A DNA stretch of 64,000 nucleotides, taken from contig JBCBUE010000009.1 in NCBI GenBank assembly GCA_039818285.1, forward strand, positions 1-64,000, given 5' to 3'. Numbering within the stretch: the stretch's first letter is position 1; the number at the start of each line of letters is the position of its first letter. The notes beneath the pieces are model-generated. The model worked only from the letters and a program-made list of their open reading frames with translations. It ran no database searches and had not been told where the DNA came from. This DNA comes from JBCBUE01 sp039818285 (GTDB taxonomy: Bacteria; Planctomycetota; Phycisphaerae; Phycisphaerales; Phycisphaeraceae). This document shows positions 44,164-53,250 of the stretch, in pieces. A program made the position numbers and the translations under genes.

Positions 44164-45078
44164 TCACTTGCCGGCGTAGTCGATCAGCCGGCCGATCTCG
44201 CGGCGCAGGTCGCCTCGGTGGACGACGCGATCGACAAAGCCCTTCTCCAGCAGGAACTCGCTGCGCTGGAACCCGGCGGGCAACTCTTCGCGGACCGTGT
44301 TGGCGATGACGCGTGGGCCGGCGAAACCGATAAGCGCCCCGGGCTCGGCGAGGATGACGTCGCCGAGCATGGCGAAGCTGGCCGTCACGCCGCCGGTGGT
44401 CGGGTCGGTCAGGACCGAGATGAACAGCCCCCCGGCGTCGTCCAGCCGGGCCAGCGCCGCGGAGGTCTTGCCCATCTGCGCGAGCGACAGGGCCGACTCC
44501 TGCATCCGCGCCCCGCCCGACGCGCAGACGACGACCAGCGGCAGGTCCTGATCGACGGCCAGGTCGATCGTTCGGCTGAGCTTCTCGCCGACGACTGCGC
44601 CCATCGAGGCCATCATGAACCGGGTATCCATCACCGCCAGCGCCACGCGTCGGCCCTTAACGAACGCCCGGCCGCACAGCAAGGCGTCGCGGTGGCCGGT
44701 CTTGGATTGCTCCTTGCTGAGCCGATCCTTGTACGCCAAGCGATCGACAAACTTGAGCGGGTCGCGTGGGCTGAGGTCCTCCCACATCGGCTCGAAGCTG
44801 CCCTCGTCGACGAGCTGACGGACGCGCTCGTCGCCGTCGATGCGGTCGTGGTGACCGCACTCGGGGCAGACGTAGAGGTTCTCGGCCAGGGCCTTGGTGA
44901 AGAGCATCGCCTCGCAGCGTGGGCAGCGTCGCCACAGGCCTTCGGGGACGTCCTTGCTCTTATCGGTCGCGGCGACGTCGTGCCAGCTGAGCGGACGGGC
45001 GGCGGGCTTGGTCTTGGAGGCGGTCGAGGCCGAGGCGCCGTTGGGCGAGCCGTCGGCGAAGGCGGGGGTGCGTGTCAA
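44164..45078 (-). CDS. accD: Acetyl-CoA carboxylase carboxyltransferase subunit beta
   Basis: AccD with AccA transfers carboxyl from biotin to acetyl-CoA, making malonyl-CoA. The zinc ribbon is CPRC (52-55) with CPEC (71-74); the crotonase fold follows with SMGAVVGEKLSRTIDLAVDQ, VVVCASGGARMQESALSLAQ (oxyanion Gly-Gly), TDPTTGGVTASFAMLGDVIL and AGPRVIANTVREELPAGFQR. The length of 304 residues is normal. The start is TTG 45078 with GGAG nine bases upstream; no ATG is near. A longer open frame reaching 45813 is shadow. It is not beside accA here. Confidence 0.95.
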   Translation of the reverse strand: MTRTPAFADGSPNGASASTASKTKPAARPLSWHDVAATDKSKDVPEGLWRRCPRCEAMLFTKALAENLYVCPECGHHDRIDGDERVRQLVDEGSFEPMWEDLSPRDPLKFVDRLAYKDRLSKEQSKTGHRDALLCGRAFVKGRRVALAVMDTRFMMASMGAVVGEKLSRTIDLAVDQDLPLVVVCASGGARMQESALSLAQMGKTSAALARLDDAGGLFISVLTDPTTGGVTASFAMLGDVILAEPGALIGFAGPRVIANTVREELPAGFQRSEFLLEKGFVDRVVHRGDLRREIGRLIDYAGK

Positions 45079-45211
45079 GGGCGAGGCTCCGGTCCGACGG
45101 GCGTAGGACGAATCGAGCCCGCCGTGGACGCGGATGGTACGCCATCGTCGGTCGGGCGGCACCCTTGGGGGCCGTGATCCGCGATCGCGAGCGATCAACG
45201 GCGGTTCGGAA

Positions 45212-45237
45212 GCCCTGACGGCGGTGCCGGTCAGGGC
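45212..45237 (-). terminator. Hairpin at the 3' end of the gspH-like gene (no U-tract)
   Basis: GCCCTGAC pairs with GTCAGGGC, with an inner GGC/GCC, overlapping the stop codon of the pseudopilin gene. On the minus strand no T-run follows, so it would be an mRNA 3' hairpin or a weak, factor-assisted terminator. Confidence 0.3.
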
Positions 45238-45761
45238 GTGAGGAGGGCGCCGACGGTCGCCTCGCCGGTCGCGGCGTCGACGGTGATCACGATGCGCATG
45301 CCGCCGGCCTCGAGCTCGATGGCGGCGTCGGCGGACTCGTCGAGGTGGCCGAACGCGGCGTAGGCGAGCGTGTCGTCGCCGCCGACGCTCACGGCGTGCA
45401 GGCCGACGCCCGTGAGGCTGACGGCCGCGCCCTGACCGAAGGTGATTAGCCAGGAGCCGCCGCCGCCGGGGTTGGGCAGCGGGGTCGTCGGGGCCGAGGC
45501 GGCGGCGACGTGGTAGGTCTCGGTGACGGTGTTGAAGACGACCACGCGCGGGTCGTCGGCGTGGGCGATCGACTCGATGCGTGCGGCGTCGAGGTCGGCG
45601 GCCAGGACCGTCGCGGCGGCGCGCAGCTTGACGTCGTCCGTGTCGCTGAACAGCGGCACGGCCAGCGCGGCCGCGATGCCGACGATGACGACGACGATCA
45701 TCAGCTCGACGAGGGTCAGGCCGCGAGCGGGCACGGGCGTCGGAGCGGGCCGGGGGTGCAT
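45231..45761 (-). CDS. GspH/FimT-like type IV pseudopilin
   Basis: The N-terminus has a prepilin peptidase site (PARG then LTLVELMIVVVIVGIAAALA) with Glu at +5. The ~160-residue globular part (DVKLRAAATVLAADLDAARI; ITFGQGAAVSLTGVGLHAVS) is of GspH type. Such minor pseudopilins start pilus or pseudopilus assembly. The gene is divergent from the next prepilin gene, 113 bases away. With the following genes it forms a minor-pilin cluster some 4 kb from pilM-pilB. The start is ATG 45761. Confidence 0.86.
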   Translation of the reverse strand: MHPRPAPTPVPARGLTLVELMIVVVIVGIAAALAVPLFSDTDDVKLRAAATVLAADLDAARIESIAHADDPRVVVFNTVTETYHVAAASAPTTPLPNPGGGGSWLITFGQGAAVSLTGVGLHAVSVGGDDTLAYAAFGHLDESADAAIELEAGGMRIVITVDAATGEATVGALLTP

Positions 45762-45874
45762 GTCGGCTGTATCGACCGATCGTGCCGACGGCTTGGCGAG
45801 TGCCGCCGGGCATCCGTCACGAGCGGTTCAACCCGACCGCCGGACCGGCCGACACTGCCGTTGGTGACTTGCGC

Positions 45875-46381
45875 ATGCCCCGACCCCACCCCCATCCCGC
45901 CGCCGGCTTCTCGCTGCCCGAGGTGCTGATCGCCTCGATGATCGTCGCGATCATCTCGCTCGCCCTCGCGCAGGCGATCGTCGCCGGTCATCAGCAGACC
46001 GATAACGCCGTCACCGTGCACCGCGCCGCGGCGTTGGCCGACTCCATGCTCGAGCGCGTCCTCGCCCTGCCCTACGACGACCCCGAGGGCGAGACCACCG
46101 TCGGGCCCGACAGCGGCGAGAGCGGCTACACGCTGTTCGACAACGTCGACGACTACCACAACTACACCGAGGCCGCGGGCGCCCTGATCGATGCCTCCGG
46201 CACCGCCTGGCCCAACGACTACCAGGACCACTCGAGGTCCGTCCGTGTCGTGAGCGAGACGCTCGATGTCGCAGACCTCGGCGGGACGCACGACGGCATG
46301 ACCGTGACCGTGACGGTCACGATGCCCGACGGTCGGCTGCTGACGGTTCGGCGGTGGGTGCCCTCGGAGGTGTCGTCGTGA
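45875..46381 (+). CDS. Prepilin-type N-terminal cleavage domain protein (PilV/GspI-like)
   Basis: Leader RPHPHPAAG is followed by the prepilin site and helix FSLPEVLIASMIVAIISLAL (Glu at +5). The 168-residue product has a helical stalk (RAAALADSMLERVLALPYDD) and a small beta domain including MTVTVTVTMPDGRLLTVRRW. It resembles PilV/GspI minor pilins. ATG 45875 is preferred over an in-frame TTG at 45869 and an ATG much further upstream, since the leader is the usual short basic segment. Its stop overlaps the next start (GTGA). Confidence 0.85.
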   Translation: MPRPHPHPAAGFSLPEVLIASMIVAIISLALAQAIVAGHQQTDNAVTVHRAAALADSMLERVLALPYDDPEGETTVGPDSGESGYTLFDNVDDYHNYTEAAGALIDASGTAWPNDYQDHSRSVRVVSETLDVADLGGTHDGMTVTVTVTMPDGRLLTVRRWVPSEVSS

Positions 46382-46968
46382 CTCGATCGGCACGCCACGA
46401 GCGGAGGGGCCTCACGCTGCCCGAGCTGATCCTCGCGATGTCGGGCACGGCGGTGGTGTCGCTGGCGGCCGTGACCATGCTCTTCGCCGCGACGCAAGGC
46501 GCCGACGACGGCAAGGTGGCCCGCTCGCTGGTCATCGAGGCCAAGGCGATCTCCAGCCGGCTCAACGCCTCGCTGCGGGGGTGTCGCCAGCTGCTCGACG
46601 TCTCCTCGACCCGGGTCATCCTGTGGTCGGCCGACGACGACGCCGACGGGATGGTGGACACCGACGAGCTCCGCGTCTTTGACCACACCCCGGCCAGCGA
46701 TCGCCTCAGCCGATCGACGGTCTCCTTGGCGGCGACGCCGGCCGAGTACGACCCGCTGACCGCCGACTTCGCGTCGATCGTCGCGGCTCTCGACACCGCG
46801 ACGCAGCTGGACACGACGGTCTGGTCGAACCGGGCCGACACGTTCTCGCTGTCGTCCGACGCGCCGGGCGACCCGTCGAGCGCCACGCTGCTGACCTACC
46901 GCGTCGGGCTCGTGCACGGCACGCTCTCCGAGACGGTGGCCCACAGCGTCGCCCTTCGCAACCAGTAA
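46378..46968 (+). CDS. Prepilin-like minor pilin (PilW/GspJ-like)
   Basis: The leader ends RRG before the helix LTLPELILAMSGTAVVSLAA, again a prepilin site with Glu +5. The body has a helical stalk (VIEAKAISSRLNASLRGCRQ) and a beta region, as in PilW/GspJ. The start is GTG 46378 in a four-base overlap with the previous gene, with GGAGG (46366-46370) seven bases before it; the longer frame from 46354 starts inside the upstream coding sequence. The length is 196 residues. It ends 12 bases before the giant PilX-like gene, so the three plus-strand genes are one operon. Confidence 0.85.
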   Translation: MTRSARHERRGLTLPELILAMSGTAVVSLAAVTMLFAATQGADDGKVARSLVIEAKAISSRLNASLRGCRQLLDVSSTRVILWSADDDADGMVDTDELRVFDHTPASDRLSRSTVSLAATPAEYDPLTADFASIVAALDTATQLDTTVWSNRADTFSLSSDAPGDPSSATLLTYRVGLVHGTLSETVAHSVALRNQ

Positions 46969-46980
46969 CCGATCCGACCC

Positions 46981-49900
46981 TTGATCCAACACACCCGCCA
47001 TTGCCACGCCCTGTCGCCGCGCCGCCGCCGAGGCGTCGCTTACCTCGTCGTGCTGTTTGCGATGATGGTGGGCGTCGTGCTCGCCGCCAGCTTCCTGCGC
47101 GGCGCTAACACGACGATCTCGGTCGCGAACAACGTGCAGACCCACCCGACGGCACGCGGCGTCGCCGAGTCCGGCCTCGAGCTGGCGGTCAGGCACGTCC
47201 AAAGCGACACCGACTGGCGCACCGGCAAGACCTCCGGCCAGTGGATGACCGACGTCGCCTGGCAGGGCGGGACCTTCGCCGTTCGTTTCACCGACGACGA
47301 CGGCGACCTCGCCGACGACCCGGCCGACTCGGTGACCATCACCGCCATCGGCCAGGTCGACGGGGTCACCCACCGCGTCGAGGCGCTGGTCAAGAGCGCC
47401 CTCGGCGAGACCGGCAACTTCCGCCTGCTGATGGTCGTCAGCGACACCAACAGCCCGACCAGCAACGACCTCGCCAAGATCAGCCTTTTCGAGACGTGGG
47501 GCTTCACCGTCTCGACCCTCGACGACGGCGCGTCGTCGAGCGACTACTCCGACGGCATCGACGCGTCCGACCTGCTCTATCTCTCCGCAAGCGCCGACAG
47601 CACCCTCGTCGGCGCGCGGATCGCCAACCCCGCCGTCCCCATCGCCACCGATCACCCCGGCCTCGTCGACACCATCGGCCTCGCGTCCGCCGACGCCTCC
47701 ACCACCAGCCGGTCGACCCTGCTGATCGTCGACAACGTCCACACGATCACCGAGGACTTCACCCGACAGGAGGTGACCGTCGCCTCAACCTCGGTGCCCG
47801 TAACCACTTTCGGCGACAACGTCACCGCCGAGGCCTATGTGCTCGCAACCGCCGGGAGCACGGGCGTGACGCTGGGCGACGCCACGCCGGACCTCGTCCT
47901 CGACGCCGGCGCCAAAGGCTGCCTGGTCACGCTCAACTCCGGCAGGACCGACGCCAAGGGCCGCACCGCCGCCGCCAAGCGGGCCGCCCTGCCCTTCGCC
48001 GGCGCCTCGTTCGACCCGACCAAGCTCGACACCACGGGCACGGCCCTCGTCGAAGACACGATCTATTGGCTGCTCAGCGCCGCCGACCTGCCCCGCCCCA
48101 TCGCCCACTGGCCGCTCGACGAGACGTTCGGCACCACGGCGCAGGACGTCGTCGGCGGGCTCGACGGGGTGCGCAACGGCGGCATCGGCTTCGGCACCGG
48201 GCAGATCAACTACGCCAGCGAGTTCGACGGCGTCGACGACCACATCCGCGTCCCCAGCCACGACCGGTTCAAGCTCACCAGCACCCTCTCCGTCAGTGCC
48301 TGGGCGTATTACGACGGCTTCGGCTCGTCGGACAACACCGACATCATCATCCGCAAGGGCGAGGGCAACCCCAACAACTGGCAGTTCACCATCGCCAACA
48401 AGTACCCCGAGCTGATCCTCGAGGCTTGGGACAACAGCGGCATCAAGGCCAACACCCAGCTCACCACCGGCCGGTGGTACCACCTCGCGGTCACCTGGGA
48501 CGGCTCGCAGGTCAAGTTCTACATCGACGGCGAGCTCGACCGAACGGCCAGCAAGACCGGCACCGTCGGCACAGACGACCGCGACGTGTACATCGGCGCC
48601 CGCGCCTCGACCGACCAGACCGACGGCCTGCTCGACGACATCCGGCTCTACGACCGAGCCCTCTCGGCCGAGGAGGTCACCCAGCTCTACGAGTACGGCC
48701 TCGCGCAGGCCGGCGGCATCTTCCCGACGCTCGTCGCCTCCTACGACTTTGTCGAGCAGAAGACCGCGCCGACCGAGGTCGGCCGGTGGCCCCTCGACGA
48801 CAACGGCACGGGCGGCGGCGGCGTCCTCGCCGGCGACGTCGTCGACGTGAACAGCAAGAGCCTCATCGATTCCTATTCGAGCACCCTCGGCGCCTACGAC
48901 GCCACGTCCAACCGCACCAAGTTCGCCGCCGTCGCGTCCACGAAGTCTTCAGGCACCAAGATCGCCGCCGAAAACACCACCGTCATCCTCGGGGACGCCT
49001 ACACCGTCGATGGATCGGGATACAGCGGCAACCCCGGCACGCTCTCCGGGCAGAAGTACGAGCTGCCCAGCGGCGTGTCCGTCTCGATCCCCGGCGTGCC
49101 CGGCGACCTGTCCGCCACCTCCATGGGCAACGTCACGCTCCCCGACGACAGCGACGAGATGGGTGAAGAAGATGATGATGATGACAAACTCGGCGCCGAC
49201 GGCGTGCTCATGTCGGGCGACTACGTCTTCGGCGATCTCACCATCCAGGCGCCGTCGGTCGGCGGCGGGGCCACCCTCACGGTCACCGGCCACACGCGGA
49301 TCGACGTCACCGACGACCTGCTGATCGAGGACGCGGCCGTCATCGTCGTCAACCCCGGCGCCACGCTGGCGATCTACGTCAACGACAGCTGCCGGATCGA
49401 CGGCGGAGCCCAAGTCAACGCCGACTCGTCCGCCACCGATCGCTTCACCCTCGTGCACCGGGCCACGAGCAGCTCGAAACGGCTTGAGATCGACGAGAAG
49501 GCCGTGGTCGGTGGCTCGATCTACTCGCAGCAGGAGATCCGCGTCCGCAGCGGCTCGGAGGTCTACGGCGTGGTCGTCTCGAACGACGAGCTCGACCTGT
49601 GGAACCAGGCCAAGGTCCACGTCGACCTGAGCCTGCCCAGCGTCGGCGTCGCCAACCCGCCGGCCAGCGAATCGATCGCGGCCAACCACGGCGAGTTCCG
49701 CTCCGGGGCCACCGGCCTCGCGAGCGGCGCGCTGGGCTCGACCGGTACCGCCGCCGAGTTCGACGGCTCGACGGGTAGCGTGGTCGTCCCTCACCTCGGC
49801 ACCTACGCGCTCGACACCGGCGCGGTCTCGCTGTTCTTCTACGCCGACAACCAGTCCGGCAACCAGGCGCTGTTCAGCAAGGACGCCAGCGGCCGCGGCG

Positions 49901-50982
49901 ACGGCGGGCACCTCACCATCGACCTCACCGGCGCGACCGTCCGCGTCTCGTACGCGACCGCCACGGCCGACCACGTCCTCGTCGGCGGCAACGCCCAGCC
50001 CAACCGCTGGCACCACCTGGCCGTGTCGTTCGGCCCGTCGGGTCTCAAGACGTTCCTCAACGGCTCGCAGGTCGCCGCGAACACGTCGGTCACCACGGGG
50101 TTGGGCGCGTCCTCGGGCGGGACGGGCAACGCCGAGCCGATCGTGATCGGCGCCAGCGCCCGCAACAGCGCAGCCGGCGAGGCGGGCTCGCTCACCGATC
50201 ACTTCGACGGCCGGATCGACGACGTCCGGCTGTTCGACGCCGAGGTCGACGCGACCCAGGCCGCTCGCCTGGCGGCCGGGAACGACCCCGGCGAGAGCAC
50301 CGGCGAGGCGTCGATCGCCTACGACGGGTCGGGCTTCGGCCTGCCCGCCGACCTCACGATCAGCGACGTCGCCCGCACGCAGTGGGTCACCGGCGGCGGC
50401 TTGACGATCGACCAGGCCGTGTCGCTCGCCACCGCCTCGCCGCCGACCAAGGTCTATGACGCGATCAGCGCCACCGGCGAGTTCTCCATCCACGCCGTGT
50501 TCACGCCGGCCAACGACACGCAGACCGGGCCGGCCACCCTCGTGGCCTACGGCGGCTCGGGCGGCGCACGCAACTTCATCGTTGGCCAGAAGCTCGCCGA
50601 CGCCGCCGCCGGCGTCCGCACCTCCGACACCGGCACCTACGGCGGCGCCCAGGCCAACGGAGGGCTCACCCTCGCCCCCGGCACCAAGGTCGACCTCCTG
50701 GTCACCTTCGGCCAGGAGTCGATCGGGTTCTACGAGAACGGCAAGCTGGTCTCGACGGCCGCCCAGACCGGCGCCCTGACCAACTGGTCCAGCGCCTTCA
50801 ACCTCATCGTCGCCGGCGAGTCCGGCGCGACGCGTTCGTGGCTGGGCACGCTGCACGAGATCAACGTGTACGACCGAGCGCTCAACGCCACGCAGGTCGC
50901 CAACGTCGCGGCCGGCCTGCCTCCGGGGAACAGCAACCAGGCCGCGACGACGTTCTCCGCGACGTGGATCGAGACCGACTGA
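46981..50982 (+). CDS. Giant PilX-like pilin-type protein with three LamG domains
   Basis: A 1333-residue protein. The N-terminus is basic then hydrophobic (VAYLVVLFAMMVGVVLAASF), as in PilX-type minor pilins, with helix stalk RGVAESGLELAVRHVQ. Residues ~147-365 resemble a Rossmann/GATase-like domain (LLMVVSD..., GFTVSTLDDG, LLIVDN). A LamG fold is at ~375-570 (IAHWPLDETFG, FDGVDDHIRVP, WYHLAVTWDGSQVKFYIDGE, LDDIRLYDRALSAEEV). A beta-helix-like region is at ~665-885 with acidic run EEDDDDDK, and further LamG-like domains are at ~895-1095 and ~1110-1320. Such LamG modules bind glycans or proteins, so adhesin-like tip function is inferred. The start at TTG 46981 lacks a strong Shine-Dalgarno and is 12 bases after the previous gene. 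It is not a frameshift product; the frame is open throughout. Confidence 0.86.
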   Translation: MIQHTRHCHALSPRRRRGVAYLVVLFAMMVGVVLAASFLRGANTTISVANNVQTHPTARGVAESGLELAVRHVQSDTDWRTGKTSGQWMTDVAWQGGTFAVRFTDDDGDLADDPADSVTITAIGQVDGVTHRVEALVKSALGETGNFRLLMVVSDTNSPTSNDLAKISLFETWGFTVSTLDDGASSSDYSDGIDASDLLYLSASADSTLVGARIANPAVPIATDHPGLVDTIGLASADASTTSRSTLLIVDNVHTITEDFTRQEVTVASTSVPVTTFGDNVTAEAYVLATAGSTGVTLGDATPDLVLDAGAKGCLVTLNSGRTDAKGRTAAAKRAALPFAGASFDPTKLDTTGTALVEDTIYWLLSAADLPRPIAHWPLDETFGTTAQDVVGGLDGVRNGGIGFGTGQINYASEFDGVDDHIRVPSHDRFKLTSTLSVSAWAYYDGFGSSDNTDIIIRKGEGNPNNWQFTIANKYPELILEAWDNSGIKANTQLTTGRWYHLAVTWDGSQVKFYIDGELDRTASKTGTVGTDDRDVYIGARASTDQTDGLLDDIRLYDRALSAEEVTQLYEYGLAQAGGIFPTLVASYDFVEQKTAPTEVGRWPLDDNGTGGGGVLAGDVVDVNSKSLIDSYSSTLGAYDATSNRTKFAAVASTKSSGTKIAAENTTVILGDAYTVDGSGYSGNPGTLSGQKYELPSGVSVSIPGVPGDLSATSMGNVTLPDDSDEMGEEDDDDDKLGADGVLMSGDYVFGDLTIQAPSVGGGATLTVTGHTRIDVTDDLLIEDAAVIVVNPGATLAIYVNDSCRIDGGAQVNADSSATDRFTLVHRATSSSKRLEIDEKAVVGGSIYSQQEIRVRSGSEVYGVVVSNDELDLWNQAKVHVDLSLPSVGVANPPASESIAANHGEFRSGATGLASGALGSTGTAAEFDGSTGSVVVPHLGTYALDTGAVSLFFYADNQSGNQALFSKDASGRGDGGHLTIDLTGATVRVSYATATADHVLVGGNAQPNRWHHLAVSFGPSGLKTFLNGSQVAANTSVTTGLGASSGGTGNAEPIVIGASARNSAAGEAGSLTDHFDGRIDDVRLFDAEVDATQAARLAAGNDPGESTGEASIAYDGSGFGLPADLTISDVARTQWVTGGGLTIDQAVSLATASPPTKVYDAISATGEFSIHAVFTPANDTQTGPATLVAYGGSGGARNFIVGQKLADAAAGVRTSDTGTYGGAQANGGLTLAPGTKVDLLVTFGQESIGFYENGKLVSTAAQTGALTNWSSAFNLIVAGESGATRSWLGTLHEINVYDRALNATQVANVAAGLPPGNSNQAATTFSATWIETD

Positions 50983-51012
50983 CCCCGTCGACGCGTCGGC
51001 GTCGCCCGCGGC

Positions 51013-51477
51013 TTACTTCAGGTCGTACGGGTCGTAGACCCACTGGTTGAGCGTCGGCTCGTGGGCGATCAGCTCGCCGTCGCCGAACCACAGGTCCAGC
51101 TCGCGCTTGGCCGACTCGAGCGAGTCCGAGCCGTGGACCATGTTGTTGGCGCCGGACATGCCCAGGTCGCCGCGGATGGTGCCGGGCTCGGCGTTGCGGC
51201 CGTTGGTCGCGCCGATGAGCTTGCGGCAGACGGCGACGGCGTCGACGCCCCGCCAGGCCATGGCCAACACCGGCCCCGAGGTGACGAACCCGATGAGCCC
51301 GGGGAAGAACGGCTTCTCGGCGTGCTCGGCGTAGTGCTGCTCGGCCAGGTCCTTGGGGACCATCATCAGCTTCATGCCGGCCAGCTCGAGGCCCTTGCGT
51401 TCGAAGCGGCCGACGATCTCGGCGATCAGGCCGCGCTGCACGGCGTCGGGCTTGAGGAAGATAAAGGTGGTCTCCAC
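51013..51477 (-). CDS. ndk: Nucleoside diphosphate kinase
   Basis: Transfers gamma-phosphate between nucleoside di- and triphosphates. The 154-residue product has TFIFLKPDAVQRGLIAEIVG, FFPGLIGFVTSGPVLAMAWR, the active-site segment NNMVHGSDSLESAKREL (phosphohistidine in VHGSDS) and the closing YDPYDLK. The start is GTG 51477 with AGGAG eight bases upstream, a normal leadered arrangement. It is convergent with the giant pilin-like gene and monocistronic. Confidence 0.96.
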   Translation of the reverse strand: METTFIFLKPDAVQRGLIAEIVGRFERKGLELAGMKLMMVPKDLAEQHYAEHAEKPFFPGLIGFVTSGPVLAMAWRGVDAVAVCRKLIGATNGRNAEPGTIRGDLGMSGANNMVHGSDSLESAKRELDLWFGDGELIAHEPTLNQWVYDPYDLK

Positions 51478-51549
51478 GGGCGGGCTCCTGTCGGGGGCGG
51501 TTGGGGCAGGGCGTTATCCCGCATCCGCCCCCGTCCCGCAACCCGCCCC

Positions 51550-51555
51550 TAAACT
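51550..51555 (+). promoter_or_regulatory. Putative -10 box, leaderless layout, GTG start
   Basis: TAAACT lies six bases (CGCCGC) before GTG 51562 of the GT39-family gene. It is the best consensus match of the set (TAAACT versus TATAAT). No Shine-Dalgarno is present. Confidence 0.48.
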
Positions 51556-51561
51556 CGCCGC

Positions 51562-53250
51562 GTGCCCGCGCACCGCCTGCTCGCCCACCCCGCCGCCGCG
51601 CCGATCGCGGCATTTGCCCTCATCTGCCTCATGCTGCTGCCCGGCCTGGGCGCCGCGCCGCTCGGCAAGACCGAGGGCCACCGCGCCCTCACCGCCCACG
51701 GCATGGTCGCCTCGGGCAACTGGGTCACCCCCCGGCTGTTCGACCAGCTCTACCTGCGCAAGCCGCCGGGTCAGTACTGGCTCGCGGCCGCGAGCCAGTC
51801 GGTCCTGGGGCCCAGCGAGTTCGCGTGGCGGCTGCCCAGCGCGCTGGCGACGGCGGGGATCGCGGGGTTCGTCGCGTGGACGGCCCGACGGTGGTTCGGC
51901 ACGCCGGCCGCGGGGTGGGCGGCCGGGCTGTCGGTGGCCTGCCTGATCCCGCTGTGGGACCAGGGGATGACGGCCGACCTCGACGGGGCGCACAACCTTG
52001 CCGTCGTCGTCGCGGCGGTCGCCTTCATCGAACTCGTCGCCGAGCCGCGCCGACGCAAGGCGCGATGGGCGTGGACGGCGACCGCGGCGCTCGCGCTGTC
52101 GGCGGTGCTGCTCATCAAGGTGCACGCCGGGCTGCCGTTGATCGTCGGGGCGGTGCTCGGGTCGGCCGTGGCGACGTCGCGCTGGCGTGCGTTCCGCCAG
52201 CCTCATCTTTACATCGCGCTGGTCGGTGCGTTGACGCTACCGGCGCTGTGGGCCGGTCTATTGATCGTCGACCTCGGCGGCTGGCCGAGCGACACACGCG
52301 GGCTGCGCGAGGCCGGCGTGCCGTTCGACGCCCTCGGCCTCGTCGCCGCGTTCGGCGGAGGCTTGCTCGCGGCGCTGCTGTGCTTCCTCTACGGCCTGCC
52401 GACCACCGCCGCCCTGCCCCTGACGATCCGCAACGCCCGCGGCCAATGGCGCGAGCTACCCATCCTCGGCCCGTTGTTCGTCGCCGTGTCCAGCGTCGTC
52501 CCGCGCAAGCGAGCGACCTATCGATCCGCCGCCCTGGCCGTGTACATCGCGTGGCTGATCTACGCCCTCTTCGGCATCACCAACCCGCGCTACCTCTACC
52601 CCTCCCTCACCCTCGCCCCGCTGGCCCTGGCCGGCCTGGCCGACGCGTGGCAACGCGGGCTCGTCCCCGCGCCCGGCCAGGCCGTGGGCCGAGCCGTCGG
52701 CACGCTCGCCGCGCTCGGCACCGCCGTCGCCCTCGTCATCGCCGCCTGGTTTCTCTGGGTCGATCGCACCGGCTTTCCACAGCCCGCCGCGGTGACGCTC
52801 GCCCTGCTCGCGATCGGCGCCGGTCTGGGCGCCACCGTGCTGTGGCTCCGCCGGCGTGTCACCGCGGCCGCGCTCGCGACCGCCCTGCTCTTCGCAGCCC
52901 TCTCCATCCCCTTCGTGCACTGGCACGGCGTCGAACGGCAATGGGCCTGGTCCTACACCTCGGCCGCCACCGTCCGCTCGATTGTCCCGCCCGACGAGCC
53001 GATCGCCGTCCACGACGTCGTCTGGGACGTCCCGCACCTGCTGTGGTACGCCGACCGCCCCATCGTCTCCGCCGACCGCCCGCTCATCGGCCACAAACGT
53101 CTTCCCGACGGCGCCACCTGGCTCATCCTCAGCCCCCGCGAAGCACGCCGCCTGCTGACCCCCAACAACGCCCCCCTCGACGCTCGAACCCACCTCGACC
53201 CCGACAGCCACCCTTCGCCCATCCTCGTGCGATACGATCCGGGCTCATGA
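51562..53250 (+). CDS. Dolichyl/undecaprenyl-phosphate-sugar-type glycosyltransferase (GT39/ArnT-like)
   Basis: A polytopic membrane enzyme with about ten or more hydrophobic segments (AAFALICLMLLPGLGAAPLG, GLLAALLCFLYGL and others). The first periplasmic loop has the family layout KTEGHRALTAHGMVASGNWV, then PRLFDQLYLRKPPGQYWLAA, matching the ArnT/PMT signature (D/E near the start, later KPP..W). These enzymes transfer a sugar from a polyprenyl phosphate to lipid A, protein or glycan; the target here is unknown. The C-terminus is a small periplasmic domain (EPIAVHDVVWDVPHLLWYAD). Its stop is coupled to the phosphatase gene by ATGA. Confidence 0.85.
   Translation: MPAHRLLAHPAAAPIAAFALICLMLLPGLGAAPLGKTEGHRALTAHGMVASGNWVTPRLFDQLYLRKPPGQYWLAAASQSVLGPSEFAWRLPSALATAGIAGFVAWTARRWFGTPAAGWAAGLSVACLIPLWDQGMTADLDGAHNLAVVVAAVAFIELVAEPRRRKARWAWTATAALALSAVLLIKVHAGLPLIVGAVLGSAVATSRWRAFRQPHLYIALVGALTLPALWAGLLIVDLGGWPSDTRGLREAGVPFDALGLVAAFGGGLLAALLCFLYGLPTTAALPLTIRNARGQWRELPILGPLFVAVSSVVPRKRATYRSAALAVYIAWLIYALFGITNPRYLYPSLTLAPLALAGLADAWQRGLVPAPGQAVGRAVGTLAALGTAVALVIAAWFLWVDRTGFPQPAAVTLALLAIGAGLGATVLWLRRRVTAAALATALLFAALSIPFVHWHGVERQWAWSYTSAATVRSIVPPDEPIAVHDVVWDVPHLLWYADRPIVSADRPLIGHKRLPDGATWLILSPREARRLLTPNNAPLDARTHLDPDSHPSPILVRYDPGS

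Noticed and set aside
49165..49188. EEDDDDDK acidic run (enterokinase-like site)
   Set aside because: A short low-complexity run in an extracellular linker; the match to a protease site is coincidental.
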